Source: Clusia tigrina (Eukaryota > Arthropoda > Insecta > Diptera > Clusiidae). From it: 64,000 nucleotides of DNA. The notes under the pieces were generated by a model. That model ran no database searches and was not told the DNA's origin. It worked only from the letters and a program-made list of their open reading frames with translations. Below are positions 49,535 to 59,400 of this stretch, in pieces. The stretch is taken from positions 90,566,542-90,630,541 of the forward strand of contig OV050032.1 in the NCBI GenBank assembly GCA_920105625.2. Direction: 5' to 3'. Each line of letters begins with the position of its first letter. Positions within the stretch are counted from its first letter, which is position 1. Position numbers and translations under genes: made by a program.

Positions 49535-50833
49535 ATCGCTCTTGACCTTCGGCATTGTTGTCGCGGTGGCTTCCCGCTTTGGCTGCTGCGCCACCAACAC
49601 CTGTTGCTGTGGCTCTTTTTTTGCACATAGGACGCTATTGTGCTTCTGCGCCCCTGGGCACCGCAAACATGGCCCCGAAAAGCACTCCGACGCCTTATGC
49701 CCCTTCTTCAGGCAGTTGTGGCACAGGTTGCGTTTGCCAACTAGCTCTTGCCTAGCTCTCAAATTGAGCGACAGGAAGTCTGGGCATCGATACAATGCGT
49801 GATCTGCGCTGCATATCTCGCACAGCTTGCCTTGGCTTGCTCGTATCGGTGCTACTCCTGTTGCGCTCACACCGTGGCCCATTCTCTCCCTGTTCTTGGG
49901 TACTGCGCCCGCTGCTCGATCGCGCCCGTGCTCCAATTGATGCGCTCGCTTGACTTCCCGTGCTGGTAGAGCAGAAGCCTGCTTCTCCAGGAAAGCCAAC
50001 ATCTCATTCACCTTTGGAGAGTCAGAGCTCCTCTGTAGCTCCCATTGCTTGGCAGTCTCGCTGTCCAGTCGCTCGTGGAGCATATGCACAACGAACATGT
50101 CCCAATGTTCCACTGGTACCCCCTGTGCCTTTAGTTGGCGCATGGATTCATGGGTCACATTCGCCATACGCTGTAGGCTCTCCGCAGTGGGTGGTCCCTC
50201 TAGCTCTGGCAACTTAATAAATCTCCGCACGTACTCTCGGCATACCGGATACTTCCGGTCATAAATTTGGTTGAGCCGCTCCCATGCCTCATGGTAACTG
50301 TTGTCGGTCAGCTCCCACTCACCCAAAGTGCGCGCTGCTTTATGGGTGAGCGACTTCTTCAAGTACGAGAACTTGTAGGATGGCGCTATCTGCTCGTTGC
50401 TGTGCACTGCAGCGACAAATCTGTCGCGAAAACCATGCCATTTGGTGATGCTTCCATCAAATTCTCCCCAAGTATTTTGGAGGTCGTGCTGCTGGAATGG
50501 CATTGTCACCTGCACCGAAATTGGCTCCTTTGCGCCTTGCTCAACGCACCTTGCTGGGCACAATTGCTCGATCTTGCCGTTCAGTGCCCCACTCGCTCCG
50601 AAGTACCGTCGCTCCGCCCGCTCCATTGATCTCTCCAAATCAGCACTCTCATCGCGCTTGGCTCGACATGCTATCTCGTCATGGAGGGCATTGAAGCGTT
50701 CCCACTGTTGCTCTAAACGAGTCAGCCGCACCTTGGCTTCCTCAAGCCCCAAATGCGAGAACTCGCTTGTCTTCGCATGCTCTGCTGCCCTCTTGATGCC
50801 ATTGTAGGCCGACTGATGCTTTCCGTAACTCAT
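49532..50833 (-). CDS. Gag protein of BEL/Pao retrotransposon
   Basis: This is a 433-residue capsid/nucleocapsid polyprotein that would package element RNA in cytoplasmic particles. The start is set at the ATG at 50833 (context AAGAAAATGAG, a strong insect start, protein begins MSYGKHQ). The frame is open 18 codons further up but only to a TTG after a stop. Residues about 30-85 are helical and charged. Residues about 119-272 match the DUF1759 pattern of BEL/Pao Gag (WGEFDGSITKWHGFRDRF, then KFSYLKKSL and AWERLNQIY). Three zinc knuckles follow: C-x2-C-x3-H-x4-C at 338-350, canonical C-x2-C-x4-H-x4-C at 371-384 and C-x2-C-x5-H-x4-C at 389-403. It ends at a UGA that is in frame with pol. No internal break is seen. 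Confidence 0.94.
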   Translation of the reverse strand: MSYGKHQSAYNGIKRAAEHAKTSEFSHLGLEEAKVRLTRLEQQWERFNALHDEIACRAKRDESADLERSMERAERRYFGASGALNGKIEQLCPARCVEQGAKEPISVQVTMPFQQHDLQNTWGEFDGSITKWHGFRDRFVAAVHSNEQIAPSYKFSYLKKSLTHKAARTLGEWELTDNSYHEAWERLNQIYDRKYPVCREYVRRFIKLPELEGPPTAESLQRMANVTHESMRQLKAQGVPVEHWDMFVVHMLHERLDSETAKQWELQRSSDSPKVNEMLAFLEKQASALPAREVKRAHQLEHGRDRAAGAVPKNRERMGHGVSATGVAPIRASQGKLCEICSADHALYRCPDFLSLNLRARQELVGKRNLCHNCLKKGHKASECFSGPCLRCPGAQKHNSVLCAKKEPQQQVLVAQQPKREATATTMPKVKSD

Positions 50834-50989
50834 TTTCTTGCTGCTCGAGAAAGGAAAGGAAGAAAGACAAAAAAAAGAAAACTTCAATTAATTTCTTGGG
50901 AGGAAATGACTATTTCCTCCTAGCCCTTGCCCAGACTGCCAACACTGCATATTTGCTCTATATAACTCTACTTATTATCTATGCACTTT

Positions 50990-51372
50990 GAGTCGAATAA
51001 CCGCATTGGTTTATTCGCTCACTAGCACGAAATTCTAACACCTATGCTCGCTCAATTTTTAATTTTTGAGGCGAATAACCGCATTGGTTCATTCGCTCAT
51101 TTGCACATAATTCTCGCTCGCTCATATTTAAATTTTGAGTCGAATAACCGCATTGGTTCATTCGCTCATTTGCACATAATTCTCGCTCGCTCATATTTAA
51201 ATTTTGAGTCGGATAACCGCACTGGTTTATTCGCTCATTTGCACATAATTCTCGCTTGCTCATATTTAAATTTTGAGTCGAATAACCGCACTGGTTTATT
51301 CGCTCATTTGCACATAATTCTCGCTCGCTCATATTTAAATTTTGAGTCGAATAACCGCACTGGTTTATTCGA
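50990..51372 (-). repeat. 69-bp minisatellite with hairpin in each unit, in retrotransposon leader
   Basis: Units begin with GAGTCGAATAACCGCA at 50990, 51068, 51137, 51206, 51275 and 51344. The first spacing is 78 bp and the rest exactly 69 bp; the last unit is partial. Each full unit contains CGAATAACC and GGTTTATTCG (or GGTTCATTCG), a stem of about 9 bp with a one-base bulge and a 5-nt loop. Because 69 is a multiple of three, both strands stay open: a 147-codon ATG frame at 51485-51042 on the coding strand repeats a 23-residue unit. I treat this frame as a by-product of the repeat. Confidence 0.9.
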
Positions 51373-51569
51373 TCCATATTCAGCACCAAGCACGCGCACA
51401 CGCAGCCATGCCGCCTCACTGTCGGCCGCCAGCAAGGCGGCAGCCATAGCGCAGCATACTGCGCATCTCTATGACTGCGTCGCATAGTGCTTGCCTGCGC
51501 ATATTGTACCCACCCCTAAATTCTTTTAGCTTTCTTGAAGCCCAATGCCCAATGCCTGTACCAATTTGT

Positions 51570-51592
51570 CGTATGTGCTTTGAGCACATACG
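51570..51592. repeat. 10-bp perfect hairpin in leader
   Basis: CGTATGTGCT and AGCACATACG are separated by only TTG. This is the strongest single hairpin in the leader. Function is unknown; it could be part of an RNA packaging or dimerisation structure. Confidence 0.7.
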
Positions 51593-51862
51593 CCCTTGGT
51601 CTATTATTTTTAAGCATTGCAGTGTTGGATCTGCTCCTGTAACTCCGTGGACTGTATCTTACCTTAATTTTTATTTTTATTTTTCTATATATATATATTT
51701 TTTTTTTTTTTGTATTATAAGTATCAACTTGGATCTCCTTGTTTTGCTGCTATTCTCACTTAAAGTCAAATATCAACTGAAAATGAAAATTTTGAGCATC
51801 TCATAATTGATGCCATCCTTCGCACTCCGTTCCGTTTCCTCCGTTCGCTCTTCGCTCTGCTC

Positions 51863-51905
51863 ACATACATATTATATGTATGTTCCGAATGCGTATTGCG
51901 CATTC
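51863..51905. repeat. Two adjacent perfect hairpins in leader
   Basis: ACATACATA / TATGTATGT (9-bp stem, 3-nt loop, 51863-51883) is followed after 3 nt by GAATGCG / CGCATTC (7-bp stem, 5-nt loop, 51887-51905). Adjacent hairpins of this kind between the primer-binding site and gag are compatible with a packaging signal, but this is inference. Confidence 0.65.
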
Positions 51906-52215
51906 AGCAATTGATGCTCCTCTAGCGTGTTGCGCTTGCTCTCTTTTTCTCTTCCCGCAGGCACAACGGAACAAAGGAATTTAAAGGAAAGAAATATCTA
52001 TTACCTACCCTGCCAGTACGCAATCGCACATACATACATACATACATGCATATGCGATCTGCGTTTACATAGAGTCTGGCGTGATTTCATCGGAACGCTT
52101 AAAATAAAGGCGAAATTAAGTTTTGCATTTAATCTATGTATATACCTACTTAATGCTACAAACATACATACATGCTTCGCACCATCGATGCTGTATTGTA
52201 TAGATCACTAGTACG

Positions 52216-52235
52216 ATCCGGCTCGACATGGACCA
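52216..52235 (-). promoter_or_regulatory. Primer-binding site, tRNA-Tyr-like
   Basis: One base after the 5' LTR the coding strand reads TGGTCC, then ATGT, then CGAGCCGGAT. Recalled metazoan tRNA-Tyr 3' ends would require TGGTCC, TT, CGAGCCGGAT. The match is thus 6 plus 10 bases around a 2-base expansion. The position and leading TGG make it the primer-binding site; the tRNA identity is tentative. Confidence 0.65.
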
Positions 52236-52236
52236 A

Positions 52237-52822
52237 TGTTTCGAATCGACATGAAGCTATCACAATACTTACGGCAATTCGATGGAAATAAAACCCAATC
52301 TGTTTAAGTGGAAAAAGCTTATGAAAAACCACTTTTTATTTCTACTTAACTGAGCTCAACAGATTACTGGGAATTATGCGATGCATGTGTACAAAAATAT
52401 AATTGGAAACAAAACATTACTAGCACATACAGATATACATGTATATAAATATAGAAGAAAGACATATATCCAGCGAATATATGTCTACAGAAATTGGCTC
52501 TAGGAATACCTGTGGCACCGCTCATACTTGCTCTTGTGTATAGGCTCTGTATAGGCTCTTGCTCTGCAACGCTCTCCTGACTCAGCTCCCTGCACTTAGA
52601 TTGCACTGTCTCCTGGCTCTGCTCCCTGCCCATAGATTGCACTCTCTCCTGGCTCAGCTCCCTGCTTATATATATTGCACCGCACTGCTCCTTGTGCTCT
52701 CACGCACTGCCCCATTGGCACAACCGCACAGCTCCATCGTCAGAAACGAACTAACTCCTTTTCTCCCTCGCTGAACTTATTTTTGCTATGCGAAACTCAA
52801 ACGCATGGTTGCATTTGATACA
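52237..52822 (-). repeat. 5' LTR of the BEL/Pao element
   Basis: This is the 586-bp upstream LTR, with no difference from 44807-45392 seen by eye. As the 5' copy it should drive transcription leftwards through gag and pol. It holds the TATA-like box at 52665-52676, the three-fold 36-bp repeat at 52574-52681, the palindrome at 52461-52485 and an AATAAA at 52335-52340. Confidence 0.96.
52665..52676 (-). promoter_or_regulatory. TATA-like promoter element of the retrotransposon
   Basis: AATATATATAAG on the coding strand is the best TATA match in the LTR, inside the third 36-bp repeat. Transcription would start some 25-35 bp further left, inside the repeat block. No clear initiator motif was found, so the start site is uncertain. 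The same box exists at 45235-45246 in the 3' LTR. Confidence 0.6.
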
Positions 52823-52827
52823 CTACC
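52823..52827. repeat. Target site duplication, right copy (CTACC)
   Basis: CTACC follows the CA end of the LTR and matches 44802-44806. Removing the element and one copy restores a normal satellite monomer. Confidence 0.95.
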
Positions 52828-53439
52828 CTTGAGTCCTAAATCAAACACTGATAAAACTTCAAATGGCCCTTACTTGTATACGGTACGTCCTACACCTATC
52901 AAAGTTTGCAACATACAAATGCTTGTAAGTTTTTACTGGAGCGTCATAAAACCTTGAAATTTTGTAACTATAAATTACTCGAGTCTCTTGTCTATATAAG
53001 CTATCGCTCAAAGCTATGCTACCCTTGAGTCCCAAATCAAACACTGATAAAACTTCAAATGGCCCTAACTTCTATATGGTACGTCCTACACTTATCAAAG
53101 TTTGCAACATACAAATGCTTGTAACTTTTTACTGGAGCGTCATAAAATCTTGAAATTTTGTAACAATAAATTACTCGAGCCTCTTGTCAATCTAATCTAT
53201 CGCTCAAAGCTTTGCTACCCTTGAGTCCCAAATCAAACACTGAGAAAACTTCAAATGGCCCTAACTTCTATACGGTACGTCCTACACCTATCAAAGTTTG
53301 CAACATACAAATGCTTGTAACTTTTTACTGGAGCGTCATAAAACCTTGAAATTTTGTAACAATAAATTACTCGAGCCTCTTGTCTATTTAAGCTATCGCT
53401 CAAAGCTATGCTACCCTTGAGTCCCAAATCAAACACTGA

Positions 53440-56400
53440 GAAAACTTCAAATGGCCCTAACTTCTATACGGTACGTCCTACACCTATCAAAGTTTGCAAC
53501 ATACAAATGCTTGTAAGTTTTTACTGGAGCGTCAGAAAACCTTGAAATTTTGTAACAATAAAGTACTCGAGACTCTTGCCAATCTAATCTATCGCTCAAA
53601 GCTATGCTACTCTTGAGTCCCAAATCAAACACTGAGAAAACTTCAAATGGCCCTAACTTCTATACGGTACGTCCTACACCTATCAAAGTTTGCCATATAC
53701 AAATGCTTGTAACTTTTTACTGGAGCGTCATAAAACCTTGAAATTTTGTAACTATTAATTACTCGAGCCTCTTGTCTATTTAAGCTATCGCTCAAAGCTA
53801 TGCTACCCTTGACTCCCAAATCAAACAGTGAGAAAACTTCAAATGGCCCTAACTTCTATACGGTACGTCCTACACCTATCAAAGTTTGCAATATACAAAT
53901 GCTTGTAACTTTTTACTGGAGCTTCATAAAACCTTGAAATTTTGTAACTATAAAGTACTCGAGCCTCTTGCCAATTTAAGCTATCGCTCAAACCTATGCT
54001 ACCCTTGAGTCCCAAATCAAACACTGAGAAAACTTCAAATGGCCCTAACTTCTATACGGTACGTCCTACACCTATCAAAGTTTGCAACATTCAAATGCTT
54101 GTAACTTTTTACTGGAGCGTCATAAAACCTTGAAATTTTGTAACAATAAATTTCTCGAGCCTCTTGTCAATCTAATCTATCGCTCAAAGCTATGCTACCC
54201 TTGAGTCCCAAATCAAAGACTGAGAAAACTTCAAATGGCCCTAACTTCTATACGGTACGTCCTACACCTATCAAAGTTTGTAACATACAAATGCTTGTAA
54301 CTTTTTACTGGAGCGTCATAAAACCTTGAAATTTTGTAACTATAAATTACTCGAGCCTCTTGTCTATTTAAGCTATCGCTCAAAGCTATGCTACCCTTGA
54401 GTCCCAAATCAAACAGTGAGAAAACTTCAAATGGCCCTAACTTCTATACGGTACGTCCTACACCTATCAAAGTTTGCAATATACAAATGCTTGTAACTTT
54501 TTACTGGAGCGTCATAAAACCTTGAAATTTTGTAACTATAAAGTACTGGAGCCTCTTGCCAATTTAAGCTATCGCTCAAACCTATGCTACCCTTGAGTCC
54601 CAAATCAAACACTGAGAAAACTTCAAATGGCCCTAACTTCTATACGGTTTGTCCTACACCTATCAAAGTTTGCAACATACAAATGCTTGTAACTTTTTAC
54701 TGGAGCGTCATAAAACCTTGAAATTTTGTAACAATAAATTACTCGAGCCTCTTGTCAATCTAATCTATCGCTCAAAGCTATGCTACCCTTGAGTCCCAAA
54801 TCAAACACTGAGAAAACTTCAAATGGCCCTAACTTCTATACGGTACGTCCTACACCTATCAAAGTTTGCAACATACAAATGCTTGTAACTTTTTACTGGA
54901 GCGTCATAAAACCTTGAAATTTTGTAACAATAAATTACTCGAGCCTCTTGTCTATTTAAGCTATCGCTCAAAGCTATGCTACCCTTGAGTCCCAAATCAA
55001 ACACTGAGAAAACTTCAAATGGCCCTAACTTCTATACGGTACGTCCTACACCTATCAAAGTTTGCAACATACAAATGGTTGTAAGTTTTTACTGGAGCGT
55101 CAGAAAACCTTGAAATTTTGTAACAATAAAGTACTCGAGCCTCTTGTCTATTTAAGCTATCGCTCAAAGCTATGCTACCCTTGAGTCCCAAATCAAACAC
55201 TGAGAAAACTTCAAATGGCCCTAACTTCTATACGGTACGTCCTACACCTATCAAAGTTTGCAACATACAAATGCTTGTAACTTTTTACTGGAGTGTCATA
55301 AAAACTTGAAGTTTTGTAACAATAAAGTACTCGAGCCTCCTGCCAATCTAATCTATCGCTCAAAGCTATGCTACCCTTGAGTCCCAAATCAGACACTGGT
55401 AAAACTTCAAATGGCCCTAACTTGTATACGGTACGTCCTACACCTATCAAAGTGTGCAACATACAAATGCTTGTAAGTTTTTACTGGAGCGTCATAAAAC
55501 CTTGAAATTTTGTAACAATAAAGTACTCGAGCCTCTTGCCAATCTAATCTATCGCTCAAAGCTATGCTGCCCTTGAGTCCCAAATCAAACACTGAGAAAA
55601 CTTCAAATGGCCCTAACTTCTAAACGGTACGTCCTACACCTATCAAAGTTTGCAACATACAAATGCTTGTAAGTTTTTACTGGAGCGTCAGAAAACCTTG
55701 AAATTTTGTAACAATAAAGTACTCCAGCCTCTTGCCAATTAAAGCTATCGCTCAAAGCTATGCTACCCTTGAATCCCAAATCAAACACTGAGAAAACTTC
55801 AAATGGCCCTAACTTCTATACGGTACGTCCTACACCTATCAAAGTTTGCAATATACAAATGCTTGTAAGTTTTTACTGGAGCGTCAGAAAACCTTGAAAT
55901 TTTGTAACAAAAAATTTTTATCGAGCCTCTTGTCTATTTAAGCTATCGCTCAAAGCTATGCTACCCTTGAGTCCCAAATCAAACACTGAGAAAACTTCAA
56001 ATGGCCCTAACTTCTATACGGTACGTCCTAGACCTATCAAAGTTTGCAACATACAAATGCTTGTAGGTTTTTACTGGAGCGTCATAAAACCTTCAAATTT
56101 TGTAACTATAAATTACTCGAGCCTCTTGTCTATTCAAGCTATCGCTCAAAGCTATGCTACCATTGAGTCCCAAATCAAACACTGAGAAAACTTCAAATGG
56201 CCCTAACTTCTATACGGTACGTCCTACACCTATCAAAGTTTGCAACATACAAATGCTTGTAAGTTTTTACTGGAGCGTCATAAAACCTTGAAATTTTGTA
56301 ACTATAAATTACTCGAGCCTCTAGTCTATTTAAGCTATCGCTCAAAGCTATGCTACCCTTGAGTCCCAAATCAAACACTGAGAAAACTTCAAATGGCCCT

Positions 56401-59400
56401 AACTTCTATACGGTCCGTCCTACACCTATCAAAGTTTGCAACATACAAATGCTTGTAAGTTTTTACTGGAGCGTCATAAAACCTTGAAATTTTGTAACAA
56501 TAAAGTACTCGAGACTCTTGCCAATCTAATCTATCGCTCAAAGCTATGCTACTCTTGAGTCCCAAATCAAACACTGAGAAAACTTCAAATGGCCCTAACT
56601 TCTATACGGTACGTCCTACACCTATCAAAGTTTGCCATATACAAATGCTTGTAACTTTTTACTGGAGCGTCATAAAACCTTGAAATTTTGTAACTATTAA
56701 TTACTCGAGCCTCTTGTCTATTTAAGCTATCGCTCACAGCTATGCTACCCTTGACTCCCAAATCAAACAGTGAGAAAACTTCAAATGGCCCTAACTTCTA
56801 TACGGTACGTCCTACACCTATCAAAGTTTGCAATATACAAATGCTTGTAACTTTTTACTGGAGCTTCATAAAACCTTGAAATTTTGTAACTATAAAGTAC
56901 TCGAGCCTCTTGCCAATTTAAGCTATCGCTCAAACCTATGCTACCCTTGAGTCCCAAATCAAACACTGAGAAAACTTTAAATGGCCCTAACTTCTATACG
57001 GTACGTCCTACACCTATCAAAGTTTGCAACATTCAAATGCTTGTAACTTTTTACTGGAGCGTCATAAAACCTTGAAATTTTGTAACAATAAATTTCTCGA
57101 GCCTCTTGTCAATCTAATCTATCGCTCAAAGCTATGCTACCCTTGAGTCCCAAATCAAAGACTGAGAAAACTTCAAATGGCCCTAACTTCTATACGGTAC
57201 GTCCTACACCTATCAAAGTTTGCAACATACAAATGCTTGTAACTTTTTACTGGAGCGTCATAAAACCTTGAAATTTTGTAACTATAAATTACTCGAGCCT
57301 CTTGTCTATTTAAGCTATCGCTCAAAGCTATGCTACCCTTGAGTCCCAAATCAAACAGTGAGAAAACTTCAAATGGCCCTAACTTCTATACGGTACGTCC
57401 TACACCTATCAAAGTTTGCAATATACAAATGCTTGTAAATTTTACTGGAGCGTCATAAAACCTTGAAATTTTGTAACTATAAAGTACTGGAGCCTCTTGC
57501 CAATTTAAGCTATCGCTCAAACCTATGCTACCCTTGAGTCCCAAATCAAACACTGAGAAAACTTCAAATGGCCCTAACTTCTATACGGTTTGTCCTACAC
57601 CTATCAAAGTTTGCAACATACAAATGCTTGTAACTTTTTACTGGAGCGTCATAAAACCTTGAAATTTTGTAACAATAAATTACTCGAGCCTCTTGTCAAT
57701 CTAATCTATCGCTCAAAGCTATGCTACCCTTGAGTCCCAAATCAAACACTGAGAAAACTTCAAATGGCCCTAACTTCTATACGGTACGTCCTACACCTAT
57801 CAAAGTTTGCAACATACAAATGCTTGTAACTTTTTACTGGAGCGTCATAAAACCTTGAAATTTTGTAACAATAAATTACTCGAGCCTCTTGTCTATTTAA
57901 GCTATCGCTCAAAGCTATGCTACCCTTGAGTCCCAAATCAAACACTGAGAAAACTTCAAATGGCCCTAACTTCTATACGGTACGTCCTACACCTATCAAA
58001 GTTTGCAACATACAAATGGTTGTAAGTTTTTACTGGAGCGTCAGAAAACCTTGAAATTTTGTAACAATAAAGTACTCGAGCCCCTTGTCTATTTAAGCTA
58101 TCGCTCAAAGCTATGCTACCCTTGAGTCCCAAATCAAACACTGAGAAAACTTCAAATGGCCCTAACTTCTATACGGTACGTCCTACACCTATCAAAGTTT
58201 GCAACATACAAATGCTTGTAACTTTTTACTGGAGTGTCATAAAAACTTGAAGTTTTGTAACAATAAAGTACTCGAGCCTCCTGCCAATCTAATCTATCGC
58301 TCAAAGCTATGCTACCCTTGAGTCCCAAATCAGACACTGGTAAAACTTCAAATGGCCCTAACTTGTATACGGTACGTCCTACACCTATCAAAGTGTGCAA
58401 CATACAAATGCTTGTAAGTTTTTACTGGAGCGTCATAAAACCTTGAAATTTTGTAACAATAAAGTACTCGAGCCTCTTGCCAATCTAATCTATCGCTCAA
58501 AGCTATGCTGCCCTTGAGTCCCAAATCAAACACTGAGAAAACTTCAAATGGCCCTAACTTCTAAACGGTACGTCCTACACCTATCAAAGTTTGCAACATA
58601 CAAATGCTTGTAAGTTTTTACTGGAGCGTCAGAAAACCTTGAAATTTTGTAACAATAAAGTACTCCAGCCTCTTGCCAATTAAAGCTATCGCTCAAAGCT
58701 ATGCTACCCTTGAATCCCAAATCAAACACTGAGAAAACTTCAAATGGCCCTAACTTCTATACGGTACGTCCTACACCTATCAAAGTTTGCAATATACAAA
58801 TGCTTGTAAGTTTTTACTGGAGCGTCAGAAAACCTTGAAATTTTGTAACAAAAAATTTTTATCGAGCCTCTTGTCTATTTAAGCTATCGCTCAAAGCTAT
58901 GCTACCCTTGAGTCCCAAATCAAACACTGAGAAAACTTCAAATGGCCCTAACTTCTATACGGTACGTCCTAGACCTATCAAAGTTTGCAACATACAAATG
59001 CTTGTAGGTTTTTACTGGAGCGTCATAAAACCTTCAAATTTTGTAACTATAAATTACTCGAGCCTCTTGTCTATTCAAGCTATCGCTCAAAGCTATGCTA
59101 CCATTGAGTCCCAAATCAAACACTGAGAAAACTTCAAATGGCCCTAACTTCTATACGGTACGTCCTACACCTATCAAAGTTTGCAACATACAAATGCTTG
59201 TAAGTTTTTACTGGAGCGTCATAAAACCTTGAAATTTTGTAACTATAAATTACTCGAGCCTCTAGTCTATTTAAGCTATCGCTCAAAGCTATGCTACCCT
59301 TGAGTCCCAAATCAAACACTGAGAAAACTTCAAATGGCCCTAACTTCTATACGGTCCGTCCTACACCTATCAAAGTTTGCAACATACAAATGCTTGTAAG

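Larger units (their letters stand above)
50834..52236 (-). other. Retrotransposon 5' leader (about 1.4 kb, non-coding)
   Basis: This region lies between the 5' LTR and the gag ATG. It holds the primer-binding site, an (ACAT)5 tract at 52028-52047, three perfect hairpins, a T-run (poly-A on the coding strand) with adjacent (TA)n at 51666-51711, and a 69-bp minisatellite at 50990-51372. Leader length and density of inverted repeats suggest RNA structure used for packaging or translation. No known protein domain was recognised in any frame. Confidence 0.8.
44807..52822 (-). mobile_element. Full-length BEL/Pao LTR retrotransposon, 8016 bp
   Basis: The element is bounded by two 586-bp LTRs with TG...CA ends and a 5-bp CTACC target duplication. 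Read on the minus strand the order is 5' LTR, primer-binding site, a 1.4-kb leader, gag, a single UGA, pol (protease, reverse transcriptase, RNase H, integrase, C-terminal DUF5641-like region), a short G-rich tract and the 3' LTR. Family assignment rests on the DUF1759-like Gag with three CCHC knuckles, the Pao-type protease/RT and the domain order. There is no room for an env gene, because only 53 bp separate the pol stop from the 3' LTR. I could see no frameshift in either coding region. Base composition is less AT-rich than the satellite around it. It is probably a recent insertion and possibly still competent. Confidence 0.96.

Noticed and set aside
49521..50807. Plus-strand open frames of 65-136 codons opposite gag
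   Set aside because: They are shadows of the gag frame on the opposite strand, overlap each other in different frames and lack domains.
50833..50887. An 18-residue N-terminal extension of Gag starting at 50887
   Set aside because: The codon at 50887 is TTG directly after a TAA. The ATG at 50833 has a strong start context and gives a normal BEL/Pao Gag N-terminus.
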